From Ravibacter sp964562455 (GTDB taxonomy: Bacteria > Bacteroidota > Bacteroidia > Cytophagales > Spirosomataceae): DNA of 64,000 nucleotides. Position 1 is the first letter of the stretch. Each line of letters begins with the position of its first letter. This document shows, in pieces, positions 51,259-61,700 of the stretch. The stretch is from positions 28,074 to 92,073 of the forward strand of contig CAZLTN010000012.1 of NCBI GenBank assembly GCA_964562455.1. Reading direction: 5' to 3'. Position numbers and translations under genes: made by a program. The notes beneath the pieces are model-generated. The model ran no database searches. It saw only the letters and a program-made list of their open reading frames with translations, and was not told the DNA's origin.

Positions 51259-52719
51259 TTAATAACCTGTGTTCTGATCCAATTGCGAATCCGAATCTAT
51301 CGCCTGCTGCGGTATCGGGAAGAGCTCCCGGAACGGTTGGGCATTGGTTATTCCCCGTTGATTGGCATCCGTAATGAGCCTGCCCATACGGATCATGTCT
51401 TCTCTTCTTTTGCCTTCCGAATAAAACTCCCATCCTCTTTCCCGCAGGAGATGAGCCCGGAGCGACTCTGCGTCGGGGAAGTCAGAGAGAGACAGGCTTT
51501 CGAGGCCGGCTCTCGACCTGACCCGGTTGATCAGGTCTATCGATTCCTGGTTGGGTCCGTTCAGCTCGCAAAGCGCTTCTGCCCTGGAAAGCAGGATATC
51601 GGAATACCGCAAGGTGGGGATATCGTTTCCATGAGCCTGGGCGACGGCATTCGGATCGGGCCAGTACTTAAACGATCGTGTGTTATCGTTTCCCAAAAGC
51701 TGCACGGTCTGCCCGTTGCCGTTGATAAATTCGGTAATGATCAGGTCTTTCCGCTTGTCGTTCGCTTCGAAGGAAAGATAGAATTTATCTCTCAGCCTGA
51801 ACTCCGACGCAAAAATCACCCAATTGCTCCGAAACTCCAGCCCGGTTTTTTCATGCTTTTTAAACCCGACAGGAAACGCACCGTTCATCCAGTCGTTGGA
51901 AGTAGCCCGGTCGGCGCTGGGGAATGCAGGTTTTACCCAGATAAATTCCCGGTTGCGTTCGTTCTCAATCCTGAACAGGTCAAAATAGTTTTCATGGAGA
52001 CTGTAATAACCTGTATCTGTTACTTTTTGTGCAGCATCCGCCGCCTTCTGCCATTGTTTTGTATTGAGATAGAATTTGCACAGGTAACCGAAGGCAGCTC
52101 CCTTATGCGCCCGGCCGTAAGCCTCTTCACTACCCGGACCGGGAAGGTTGGCCGAGCTCTCGATCAACTCACTTTCAATAAAGAGCTCTATCTCCTCTTT
52201 TGAAGGGCGGGGTACCTGGACCGGGTCGTTGTCGCTCCTGCGGATAGGGACGGGACCGAACGACGTATATAGTTTTATATAGGCTATTGCCCGGATAAAC
52301 CTCGCTTCAGCCCTGAACAGCTCCTTTTTGGGAGAATTGATAAGGTCTATATTATCGAGCAGGATGTTGGCATTCCGTATCGCCCGGTAGTATGGCGCCC
52401 ACAGTGTGCTGTAGAGTATGCCTATGCCCGGGTCCAGGGAATAATTGATAAAAGGAACGGCAGTAGCATTCTCCCCTCCCCCGGTCTGCCACATAATGTC
52501 TGTAGGCCATTCCTCCATCGCAAGCTCGGTTTTGGAATTTGCTCCAGCCATATTGGCAGCTTCTGCATAGGCCGAATACAGTACATTTCGGATACCTTCT
52601 TCAGAAGAAAGCAGGTTTTCGGGAGCCAGTTGGGAATAAACGGGCTCCTCCAGGAACTGATCGCAACCGGCGAGCAGATTTCCTGTTATAATGAGTGTTA
52701 TTATTCTGATCAATTTCAT
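51259..52719 (-). CDS. RagB/SusD family nutrient-binding outer-membrane lipoprotein (second locus)
   Basis: 486 residues from the ATG at 52717-52719 (MKLIRIITLIITGNLLAGC, lipobox LLAGC, Cys19); the frame to 52791 overlaps susC and adds an unlike prefix. SusD blocks: ELFRAEARFIRAIAYIKLYTSFG, AYGRAHKGAAFGYLCKFYLNTKQW, LRYSDILLSRAEALCELNGP and RERGWEFYSEGKRREDMIRMG. It captures the glycan at the cell surface and pairs with SusC 19 bases upstream. Confidence 0.95.
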   Translation of the reverse strand: MKLIRIITLIITGNLLAGCDQFLEEPVYSQLAPENLLSSEEGIRNVLYSAYAEAANMAGANSKTELAMEEWPTDIMWQTGGGENATAVPFINYSLDPGIGILYSTLWAPYYRAIRNANILLDNIDLINSPKKELFRAEARFIRAIAYIKLYTSFGPVPIRRSDNDPVQVPRPSKEEIELFIESELIESSANLPGPGSEEAYGRAHKGAAFGYLCKFYLNTKQWQKAADAAQKVTDTGYYSLHENYFDLFRIENERNREFIWVKPAFPSADRATSNDWMNGAFPVGFKKHEKTGLEFRSNWVIFASEFRLRDKFYLSFEANDKRKDLIITEFINGNGQTVQLLGNDNTRSFKYWPDPNAVAQAHGNDIPTLRYSDILLSRAEALCELNGPNQESIDLINRVRSRAGLESLSLSDFPDAESLRAHLLRERGWEFYSEGKRREDMIRMGRLITDANQRGITNAQPFRELFPIPQQAIDSDSQLDQNTGY

Positions 52720-52738
52720 CGTATTGCCTGTTACCTGG

Positions 52739-55700
52739 TTATAACTGAAGATTAAAGCCGGCCATGAAGGTCCTGGCGAGCGGGTAGACATTGAAGTCTA
52801 TCCGGAGGTTGGTACCTCCATTGGGGTTTACGGCCGGGTCTATACCTTTGTAACGCGTCCAGGTATAGAGATTCTGACCTGTCACGAAGACTGTACCGGC
52901 GCTGAAGATCCTGCCTTTTAAAGGCAGCCGGTAGCTCAGCTTCATGGTGTTCAGCCTCGCATAGGAGGCATCTTCCACTGTAGCGCTGTTTACCGACTTC
53001 TGCCCCTGCCCCATGGGATTTACGAATGAAGGATATACGGAAGAAGGATTCTGCGGCGTCCACCGGTTGAGCAGCGGCTCGGCCAGCCGGTTTCTTCTCA
53101 GGCTTATCGGGAAATACGTCTCCGCCATATTGCCGTTAAACATGCTGACACCGTTTTGCCCTTCAAAGAATACATAAAGGCTGAAATTGCCAAGCGATAA
53201 GGTATTTCCCACAGACCAGATCATATCCGGGAATGAGTTCCCCAGGATTTGCCGGTCATCGGCGTTCACCATGCCGTTCCCATCGACGTCCTTATACCTG
53301 AAATCTCCCGGGGCCACATTGTCTTTGGTCTGGGAAAGGTCGTCGCCTTCCTGCCAGATGCCTTCCACCTGGTAGCCGTAAAAAGACCGCAGCGGCGCCC
53401 CCTCCCGGATAATAGCTATCTGGTTTGAAAATCCGGCACTTCCGGTGATGATCTGCGGCGCTCCTCCCAGGTCGAGCACGACATTTTTCAGCGTGTTGAA
53501 AGTCACCTGGGTAGTCCAGTCCAGCAACTGCGTCTTTAAATTGTGGGAGGTAATCCCGAATTCCCAGCCTGAATTCTGAATTTTCCCGACATTCTGCCTC
53601 TGGAACGCATAGCCTGTCGTAGTAGGGATAGGCATATTCATCAACATGTCGAACGTTACTTTTTTGTAGTAATCGATCGTTCCCTGTATGCGGTTGCCGA
53701 TCAGGCCATAGTCGATCCCGATGTTTGTCTGCTCGGTGGTCTCCCATTTCAGGTTAGGATTCCCGATGCGGGTGGGCTGAAAAGTTTTAACCTGTCGGTC
53801 GTCAAATACGGATACAGGGCCGTTGCCGAATGTAGTCAGCGCCTCGTAATTACTTATTTCCTGGTTCCCCGTCCTTCCCCAGCTTGCACGCAGCTTCAGC
53901 GTATTGACAACATCGGTCAAAGGCTGGAAGAATTCCTCGTTTTCCATTTTCCATGCCGCGGCAAAAGAGGGGAAGTAACCGAAACGGTTATTTGCGCCGA
54001 ACCTCGACGACCCGTCGACCCGGAAGCTGGCGGTGAGGAGGTATTTGTCCAGCAGGGAATAGTTAACACGTCCGAGGTAGGAAAGCAGCTTATTTGCTTC
54101 CTCAGAGCTTCCCATAGTATACAATGTGGGAGTAGCGGAGCCAAAATTGTAAGTCCGCGTAATATCGCTCGGGAATCCTCTCCCGGTTCCGCTGACATCT
54201 GCAGAAGAGAACCGTTGGGTTGTTACACCGAGCACGGCGTTCAGACCATGTATCCCCGCCGTGCGGTTGAAATTGAGCAGTCCTTCGGCAAGATAATTCG
54301 TATTGGTCGACCGGTTGAAAGAGCCGACGCCATCGTTGGCCCTGCCCTCTATCGTGGTCCTGTCAACGTAGCTGTCCGTCATATGCGTGTTGATATCGCC
54401 TCCGATATTTACTTTAAATGAAAGTTCCGGTAGTAAAAAATACTCCGCAAAAAACGTCCCGAATGTTTTAAAGCGATCGATGTATGTATTTTTTCCGTAT
54501 ACCAATGCCATAGGATTATCCATGGTCATAAAAGGAGAAAGATTATACGTCCCGTCTTCCTTATATGCCGCTACGGTCGGATCGTAGTTATAGGCAGCAT
54601 ACAGCACGCCGCCGCTCTCATTGATGGCAAAACCTGAGGGTATGTTACGGTCGCGGATGTAGGAAGCGCTCAGGTTCAGGCCCATTACAAACTTTTCGTC
54701 GGTTTTGTGCTCCAGGTTAACGCGGGTACTATAGCGCCGGAAGGCGGTATTCTTCACTACTCCGTCCTGGTCGAACAGATTAAAGCCTACGAAATACCTG
54801 GTCTTACCGGTGCCGCCCGAGAGCGACAGGTTATGACTCTGAATGACTGCGTTCTGGTTGTACACCATTCCCTGCCAGTCGGTACCGCCTTCCTGTATCC
54901 CGGTGACCCTCTCCGACTCAGCTCCTCCACCGGCGCTGATAAGGTCATTCACTGTTCTCTGATAATCTTCCGCACCCAGAACGCCCAGGCGCCTGATAAC
55001 GTTCTGCACGCCTGCATAGGCGTCATAGCTCACCTGCAGCTTCCCTGCCGCACCTTTTTTTGTTGTCAGAAGCACCACACCGTTGGCGCCCCTGGCTCCG
55101 TATATCGCCGTTGCGGAAGCATCCTTGAGGACTTCGATCGATTCGATATCCGAAGGGTTAATGAAATTGATGTTTTCTGAGGGAAGCCCGTCAATCACAT
55201 AGAGCGGTCCGGTTCCCGAGTTAATAGAGCCGACGCCGCGCACGGAAACGGAAATTCCCCCTCCCGGCTTCCCGTCATTCTGGACAACCTGTACCCCAGC
55301 CATCTTTCCCTGCATGAGCTGCTGCACGGTTGTCACTACTCCCTGGTTAAAATCCTTATCCTTCAGCGAACCTACCGAGCCGGTCAGATCGCTCTTCTTA
55401 ACCGTACCGTATCCTACTACCACTATTTCATCCAGCGCTTTTTCATCGACTTCAAGTACGATATCGAGTTTTACCTGGTTGGCCACTGCGGTTTCCCGCG
55501 TTATGTACCCGACGAACGAAAATACCAGAACGGCATCGGCATCGGGCACATCGATAGAAAAGTTCCCGTTTATATCCGTAACGATTCCACGCTGCGTACC
55601 TTTCACCAGGATACTTACTCCAGGCAAAGCATCGCCCTTCTCGTCTGTTACGCGGCCACTGACCGTCAGTTCCGCCGGAAGCGGAACCGCAGCTTTATCT

Positions 55701-56113
55701 TTTTTGTCTGCGTCTATCTCTGTTGTATTTTTCTGCGGGTCCTGCAATTTAAGCACCACCAGGCGGGAATAGACCGTGTAACCAATCCCAAGCGGTGTCA
55801 GCAGCCGATCGAGTACCTGCCCGAGCGGCTCGTTGGCGGATACCAGGCTTACCGGGACCTCCACATCGATCTGTTTGCTGTTATAGGAAAAACGTATATC
55901 CGTCTGCCGGTTCAACTGTCTGAGTACTTCCTTAAGCGGTGTTTTTTCAGCTTTAATACTGATCCGCCGGGCCAGCAGGTCTTGGCTGAGCACAGGATGA
56001 GCAGCCGATACAGAAGCCAGCCAGCCAAGTAAAAACAAAGGCAAAGCCGAAATTTTCATAAAATAGAAAGCCTTCCCGACGAACCGTCGATAGTTTTTTG
56101 TAAAATTGTTCAT
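52739..56113 (-). CDS. SusC/RagA TonB-linked outer-membrane transporter with STN domain (second locus)
   Basis: 1124 residues. Signal region FYFMKISALPLFLLGWLASVSAAHP; a start at Met19 (MKISALPLF) would be compact. STN domain about 45-115 (PLKEVLRQLNRQTDIRFSYNSKQ), carboxypeptidase-regulatory-like sandwich about 150-225 (VSGRVTDEKGDALPGVSILVKGTQRGI), plug with SATAIYGARGANGVVLLTTKKG-type box, barrel and C-terminal leucine. The barrel imports an oligosaccharide that SusD captures; the STN domain should contact the FecR encoded upstream. No frame problem was seen. Confidence 0.95.
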   Translation of the reverse strand: MNNFTKNYRRFVGKAFYFMKISALPLFLLGWLASVSAAHPVLSQDLLARRISIKAEKTPLKEVLRQLNRQTDIRFSYNSKQIDVEVPVSLVSANEPLGQVLDRLLTPLGIGYTVYSRLVVLKLQDPQKNTTEIDADKKDKAAVPLPAELTVSGRVTDEKGDALPGVSILVKGTQRGIVTDINGNFSIDVPDADAVLVFSFVGYITRETAVANQVKLDIVLEVDEKALDEIVVVGYGTVKKSDLTGSVGSLKDKDFNQGVVTTVQQLMQGKMAGVQVVQNDGKPGGGISVSVRGVGSINSGTGPLYVIDGLPSENINFINPSDIESIEVLKDASATAIYGARGANGVVLLTTKKGAAGKLQVSYDAYAGVQNVIRRLGVLGAEDYQRTVNDLISAGGGAESERVTGIQEGGTDWQGMVYNQNAVIQSHNLSLSGGTGKTRYFVGFNLFDQDGVVKNTAFRRYSTRVNLEHKTDEKFVMGLNLSASYIRDRNIPSGFAINESGGVLYAAYNYDPTVAAYKEDGTYNLSPFMTMDNPMALVYGKNTYIDRFKTFGTFFAEYFLLPELSFKVNIGGDINTHMTDSYVDRTTIEGRANDGVGSFNRSTNTNYLAEGLLNFNRTAGIHGLNAVLGVTTQRFSSADVSGTGRGFPSDITRTYNFGSATPTLYTMGSSEEANKLLSYLGRVNYSLLDKYLLTASFRVDGSSRFGANNRFGYFPSFAAAWKMENEEFFQPLTDVVNTLKLRASWGRTGNQEISNYEALTTFGNGPVSVFDDRQVKTFQPTRIGNPNLKWETTEQTNIGIDYGLIGNRIQGTIDYYKKVTFDMLMNMPIPTTTGYAFQRQNVGKIQNSGWEFGITSHNLKTQLLDWTTQVTFNTLKNVVLDLGGAPQIITGSAGFSNQIAIIREGAPLRSFYGYQVEGIWQEGDDLSQTKDNVAPGDFRYKDVDGNGMVNADDRQILGNSFPDMIWSVGNTLSLGNFSLYVFFEGQNGVSMFNGNMAETYFPISLRRNRLAEPLLNRWTPQNPSSVYPSFVNPMGQGQKSVNSATVEDASYARLNTMKLSYRLPLKGRIFSAGTVFVTGQNLYTWTRYKGIDPAVNPNGGTNLRIDFNVYPLARTFMAGFNLQL

Positions 56114-56158
56114 GTTTTTAGTTGGTAAGAGACCATAAGAAAACTATGTCCTGCGTTC

Positions 56159-56231
56159 CACTCCCGGAACACTACTGAGCTCCAACTCAGACGGGACCAG
56201 AAGCCGGGAGTGTCAGAGCTCTCCGGCTTCT
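56159..56231. other. Two mutually exclusive hairpins in the fecR-susC gap (second locus)
   Basis: Stem A: AGAAGCCGG (56199-56207) with CCGGCTTCT (56223-56231), followed on the + strand by TTTT. Stem B: CACTCCCGG (56159-56167) with CCGGGAGTG (56204-56212). The arms share 56204-56207, so only one can form at a time. Within the loop of stem B is a small CTGAG/CTCAG stem (56175-56179, 56186-56190). On the minus strand this lies in the leader upstream of susC, like an attenuator; that role is inference. Confidence 0.55.
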
Positions 56232-56272
56232 TTTTGCGAAAAGATTATTTCATAGGCAAAATGTTTCAAAGG

Positions 56273-57403
56273 TTAAGGGCATCCGGCGCCTGTGAGCCGG
56301 ATCTTATTTCCGGCTAATTCGGCACGGGTTCCTGCACCGATCGTTTCCGCTAAAATGTTCAGTTTTTCGATAAGCGGCTCGTCAGTTAAGGCCGTAGTAA
56401 TCCGGCAGTTCCGGAAATCGGCCTCATTATACGATACCGAAAGGCCGTAAGCCGCCGACAGGGCGTTCAGTACTACCGGCACCGGGACATCCGTAAATTC
56501 AAAATGATGTTCATCGAGCCTCCCGGAAAGCTCGGACGGCTGGCTGACCGGCTCCGTCACCAACGGTCCGGAATCTCCGGATACGCGCAACTGCTGATTG
56601 GCCTGCACTGTTACCGGCTCCGCTGTTCCATCCCCGCTTTCAGCCTTGTAAACCAATACCTTACCCGTTCGCACCTGGACGATCGTACCTTTGTTTTCCT
56701 CCAAGGTCCTGACCAGAAAGCTGGTCCCGACAACGCGGGTGATCAAATTGGGTGTTTTCACATAAAAGGGCTGCCGGGCGTTTTTTGAGACCTCGAAGAA
56801 TGCCTCACCGCTCAATATCACTTCCCGCTTTTCCGATTCGAAAGCAGCAGGATAACGCAGCTCGCTACCGGGTTCTAGCCAAACCATACTGCCGTCGGAT
56901 AAGCTGACAGGCCTGACATCAGTCGCACGGTTTGCTATTACCTGCCAATTGTCTGAGCGCTCCGAAAAATTCCCGGCGATCTGCGGCTTTACAGTAGTTT
57001 CCTGGTATTTAAGCAAAGCCAGGCTGCAGGCGATTACCAGCGTTGCTGCCACCGCCCAACGGTACCAGAGCCGACGATGCCGGTTCCGCGGAAAAGCCCC
57101 TGCTTTTTCCCTGATCCTGATTTTTTCCCAGGTTCTTTCTATCTGGATCTTCAGCTCATTGTCCCCTGGCTTTTCACCGGGAAAAGCCGTTACCCGGAGC
57201 AGGTCGGCCGCCTGGTCTGCCAGAGGAATAAGATGTTCATGCGCGGCCAGGAATTGCGTAAAAGGATGCTCTTCCCGACCGTAGGTTCCGGAAGCTACCC
57301 AGTTTCGGAATGTGCCGTCACCGGCGAATTCATCGGCGGATGTGTATTGTGTCCAGCCCTTCATGGAAATTATCTTTTCCTCTAAGGGGCACCAGGTATC
57401 CAA
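56273..57403 (-). CDS. FecR family anti-sigma factor (second locus)
   Basis: 376 residues. Cytoplasmic part about 1-117, membrane span about 118-137 (WAVAATLVIACSLALLKY), FecR domain about 150-265 (RPVSLSDGSMVWLEPGSELRYPAAFESEKREVILSGEAFFEVS), C-terminal DUF4974-type domain about 300-376 (FEFTDVPVPVVLNALSAAYGLSVSYNEADFRNCRITTAL). It should restrain the sigma factor encoded just upstream. An A-to-T-rich gap of 159 bases with paired hairpins separates it from susC. Confidence 0.94.
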   Translation of the reverse strand: MDTWCPLEEKIISMKGWTQYTSADEFAGDGTFRNWVASGTYGREEHPFTQFLAAHEHLIPLADQAADLLRVTAFPGEKPGDNELKIQIERTWEKIRIREKAGAFPRNRHRRLWYRWAVAATLVIACSLALLKYQETTVKPQIAGNFSERSDNWQVIANRATDVRPVSLSDGSMVWLEPGSELRYPAAFESEKREVILSGEAFFEVSKNARQPFYVKTPNLITRVVGTSFLVRTLEENKGTIVQVRTGKVLVYKAESGDGTAEPVTVQANQQLRVSGDSGPLVTEPVSQPSELSGRLDEHHFEFTDVPVPVVLNALSAAYGLSVSYNEADFRNCRITTALTDEPLIEKLNILAETIGAGTRAELAGNKIRLTGAGCP

Positions 57404-57446
57404 ACGTACTCACCAAAAAAGTAAAAATTTCAATAAAAATTTGAAG

Positions 57447-58037
57447 CTAAAAATATTTCCAGGCTAGAAATACATGGAGCAGTACAGTAAACTGCTTGCG
57501 AAGGGCGGTTAATGTTCTGTGAAGCAGATTTGAAACGGATTGATAATGAATGTCCAGCACTTCCGCTATCTGATTCTTTTCCAATCCCTGGTAGTAGCGC
57601 AGATATATGATTTCTTTCTGGCGCGGCTGTAGCCGGTTGACCAGTAGATTCAGCTTGCGAAGCCTCTCGCGTTCCGACTCGTCAGCGATCCAGGTATCCT
57701 CTACCGAAAACACAGCGTCGAATAACGAATATTCATTATTTTCATCAAGCATCCCGGTTCGTCCTGCTTTTCTGGCCTCGCGGCACACGCGGTTGCGCAC
57801 GGCCGCAAACAAGTAGGCCCGCACCGACAGAATAGGCGTTTCCCGGGTTCTTCTCATCCACAAGTCTGCCAGTACTTCCTGCACACAATCCTGAACCAGC
57901 GCGTAGTCTTCTGAGAATTTACCTCCATAATGAAGCAATGAAGGCAGGTATCGTTCCATCAGTTGATTAAACGAACTTTCATGATTTTCCCTGGTCAACT
58001 GCCACAGTTCCTCATCACTTTTTTTAACATCATTCAT
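57447..58037 (-). CDS. ECF RNA polymerase sigma-70 factor (second locus)
   Basis: 196 residues. Region 2: SFNQLMERYLPSLLHYGGKFSEDYALVQDCVQEVLADLWMRR and AYLFAAVRNRVCREARK. Region 4: NRLQPRQKEIIYLRYYQGLEKNQIAEVLDIHYQSVSNLLHRTLTALRK. The gene precedes fecR by 43 bases on the same strand and is the cognate sigma factor of the sulfatase SusC/SusD locus. Confidence 0.95.
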   Translation of the reverse strand: MNDVKKSDEELWQLTRENHESSFNQLMERYLPSLLHYGGKFSEDYALVQDCVQEVLADLWMRRTRETPILSVRAYLFAAVRNRVCREARKAGRTGMLDENNEYSLFDAVFSVEDTWIADESERERLRKLNLLVNRLQPRQKEIIYLRYYQGLEKNQIAEVLDIHYQSVSNLLHRTLTALRKQFTVLLHVFLAWKYF

Positions 58038-58234
58038 AGCTAACGACCAGGTACTCCGTTTGTTACCATCCTCACCTGCCAGGTAGGGCCTGATTCAGGA
58101 TTGATAGCCTTGCACTGCAACAAATTAAAATAAAGCGGTTCTGATACTGAATCTAATGCAATGATAACAACAAAACAAGCAACGTCGCTGCTATAGTTTT
58201 TTATCGTACCAGTAAGTTCCCGCCCGCCTGTCAA

Positions 58235-58609
58235 TTATCTGATGCGCAGCTTTATCACCCCCTTCCGGTACAGATCGAGAGCCTCGGTCAAAATACGTTC
58301 AATGGTATCAACCGGCAGATCCCCCGCCGGGTCTACCCTGAAGATTTTCATTCTCGAGCGCTCACCCTGCTCCAGTTGAGGATGATCCAGGTATTTACCT
58401 TCTACCATGAGTATATAAGGATCGCCCGTCTTTTTGTCGTTCCAGAGATAGCAGAACATTTTATCATGGTAACAAAAGCAGGGCATCCCCCATTTCCGCG
58501 TCTCGGTTATGGCATCGTCCTGGCCGAGAATGATACGGCGCAATGCCAGCAGGCAACCTTTAACCGGCTCCTTCTTTTCAAGGTAGTAATGATCGTAGTC
58601 CTGTATCAC
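58235..58609 (-). CDS. DUF1801 family protein (YdhG-like fold)
   Basis: 124 residues, complete at the usual length of this small cytoplasmic family. The pattern DAITETRKWGMPCFCYHDKMFCYLWNDKKTGDPYILMVEGKYLDHPQL matches DUF1801 (E-x-x-K/R-W-G-x-P-x-F/Y core). Function unknown. It stands alone between the second uptake locus and the amidohydrolases. Confidence 0.88.
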   Translation of the reverse strand: MIQDYDHYYLEKKEPVKGCLLALRRIILGQDDAITETRKWGMPCFCYHDKMFCYLWNDKKTGDPYILMVEGKYLDHPQLEQGERSRMKIFRVDPAGDLPVDTIERILTEALDLYRKGVIKLRIR

Positions 58610-58743
58610 AGCGCTGGGTTTGACGGCGAATTATTTTATTTACATAAGCAACTAATCAGGTAAAGCTAATTAGAATTTCCACCCGAGCCGCTTGCTAAAT
58701 GTGCCGGAATGCATTATCATTAAAAGATAATGAACCTTGCACT

Positions 58744-61700
58744 ATGAAAACCGGACTTCTTCGACTTCTTCTTTTAATCTTTTATCTGGCCGGACCAGGT
58801 ACCTGGCGTGCGTCCGGCCAGCAGACTTTTCCGAGAAACGGCCCTTATGACGAACGGACAGGGCTTTACGCATTTACCAATGCTACCATTATAGCGGACG
58901 GGGCCACGCGGCTTACAGGCGCCACCCTGCTCATCGAAAACGGCTATATACGCAGCATAGGCAATAACATAGCCATCCCAAACGGGGCGGTCGTTTACGA
59001 CATGAAAGGCAAATACCTTTATCCTTCTTTTATAGACCTCCAGTCATCTTACGGCGTACCCGAAACGATCCGCAGTGACGGCAGTACCGTGCCCCGGGGA
59101 ACCCCTCAGCTTGAATCTAATAAAAAGGGGATATTCGGCTGGAACGAGGCCATTCATTCCGAACGGAGAGCTGCCGGTCTGTTCGTCACGGACGAAGCGA
59201 AAGCTGCCGAATACAGGAATACGGGCTTCGGCAGCGTCCTTACCCATACGCCCGACGGGATTGTCAGGGGTACCGGTGCGCTGGCCGCATTGGCAAACGA
59301 GCCGCGTAATACGGTCATTCTCAGGACTGATGCTGCCGCCTTTTATTCATTCGGCAAAGGCAGCTCGACCCAGAACTACCCGAACAGTGTAATGGGATCG
59401 GTCGCGCTGCTAAGGCAAACTTTTTACGACACCGACTGGTATGAAAAAGGAGGAAACAGGCAGGAGCAGAACCTGTCGCTGGAAGCTCTGGCCGGGATCA
59501 GGTCACTGCCTGCCATTTTCGAAGCCGGTAATAAATGGTCACTTCTGAGGGCCGACCAGGTCGGTGACGAGTTCGGTATGCAGTTCATTATCAGGGGAGG
59601 CGGTGATGAATACCAGCGCCTCGATGAAATAAAGTCAAGCAAAGCGCCCGTTATTGTCCCGGTCAGCTTCCCTGACGCCTATGACGTGTCCGATCCGTGG
59701 GATGCGGAAGTCGTTACGCTCGCAGAAATGAAGCATTGGGAGGCAGCGCCGGGTAACCTGGCGGCGCTCGAAAAAGCGGGTATCGACTTTGCTGTTACCA
59801 GCCACGGGCTCAAAAAGCGGTCTGACCTCCTCGCTAATATCAGGAAAGCCATAACATACGGCCTTTCACCCGGAAAAGCACTCGAAGCTCTTACTGCGGC
59901 GCCAGCCAGGTTTATCAAGGCATCGGACCTGCTGGGGAGCCTCAAAAAGGGTCTCATCGCCAATTTTCTGATCACCTCCGGCGATATTTTCGACGCAGAA
60001 ACGATTTTATATGAAAACTGGGTACAAGGCAAACGCTATGTCATGCCGGGTACGGAAGCGCCTGATCTGCGGGGAGAATATGACTTTTTCATCGCTGACC
60101 AGCCCGCCGGGAAACTATCGGTAAAAGGTTCTCTCAGGACACCGGTCTACGAGCTTGTACTCCGCGATTCCGTCACGGTTACACCGGGCGTCACCGTGCA
60201 AAATAACCTGCTGACCATCACTTACCGCCTGCCGGGAAAAGAGGCCGGAGTCTCGAGATTTACCGGCTGGGTAAAGGGTAATGATATCGACGGCAGCGGG
60301 GAACTGGCAGGCGGAGATAAGATTGCATGGAAAGCGGTCAGAACCCGGCCTTATGTAAAAACGGAAAGCAAACCCGACTCCCTTAAAACACACGTAATCG
60401 CCCCGACTGTCTACCCTTTCGTTGGCCTGGGGCTTGAAAGGCTGCCTGCTGCCGAAACCATTCTTTTCAAAAGTGCAACTGTCTGGACAATGGAAAATGA
60501 AGGTCCCCTGGAAGATACCGACGTCCTTGTGAGCGACGGGAAGATCCGCAGTATCGGCAGGCACCTGAGCGCACCTTCCGGAAGCAGGGTGATCGATGCC
60601 AAAGGCAGGCACCTTACGCCCGGGCTTGTGGACGAGCATTCGCACATAGCGCTTTTCGGGGTGAATGAGGGGTCCCAGTCCAGCTCAGCCGAGGTAAGGA
60701 TGAAAGATGCGATCAACCCGGAAGACGTCAATATCTACCGGCAGCTGGCAGGCGGGGTGACTACCAGCCAGCTGCTTCACGGATCGGCCAATGCGATCGG
60801 TGGACAAAGTGCGGTTATCAAGCTGAAATGGGGAGAAGCACCCGATAAGCTCTGGATCCCGGAGGCAAAGTATATCAAGTTTGCACTGGGCGAAAATGTC
60901 AAACAATCCAACTGGGGAGAGGCCGTCAAGGTCCGCTATCCGCAAACCCGCATGGGAGTCGAGCAGGTATATTACGATCATTTTATAAGGGCAAGGGAGT
61001 ACGAAGCTGCATGGAAATCCTACCGGGATCTTAAAAACAAAAAAGGAGTTGCCCCGCCTCGCAGGGACCTGGAGCTGGATGCGCTTGCCGAGATATTGGC
61101 CGGCGAAAGGCACATCACCTGTCATTCCTATGTGCAGTCGGAAATCAATATGCTGATGAGCGTAGCCGATTCGCTGAAGTTCAGGATCAATACCTTTACG
61201 CATATCCTGGAAGGCTATAAGCTTGCCGATAAAATGGCTCAGCGTAAAATCGGCGGCTCCGCATTTGCCGACTGGTGGGCGTATAAAATGGAAGTAAAAG
61301 AGGCCATTCCATACAACGCGGCGCTTATGGCGAAGGAGGGTATAACAGTAGCCATCAATTCGGACGATGCCGAAATGGCGAGGAGACTTAACCAGGAGGC
61401 CGCCAAGACGATCACTTTCGGTGGCGTTTCAGAAAACGAAGCATTAAAAATGGTTACGCTGAATCCTGCCAGGCTCCTGGGAATGGATCACCGTATCGGT
61501 AGTATCAAAGCAGGAAAAGACGCCGACCTGGTACTATGGAACGACCATCCGCTATCGATCTATGCCCGGCCGGAGTTTACCCTGATAGAGGGAAAAGTAT
61601 ATTTCTCCAGGGAGGAGGACAGGCAGCGGCAACAGCGGATGTCTGCTGAAAAAGCCCGTCTGATCCAGAAATCGCTCGATGCCAAATCAGGGGGCGCCGG

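Noticed and set aside
51022..52203. 393-codon open frame on the plus strand opposite sulfatase and susD
   Set aside because: It lies antisense to two well-supported genes, has no domain-like pattern and its composition is that of a reversed coding frame.
58040..58234. 64-codon minus-strand frame between the DUF1801 gene and the sigma gene
   Set aside because: It needs a TTG start directly abutting the DUF1801 stop codon and has no family-like features. Treated as intergenic.
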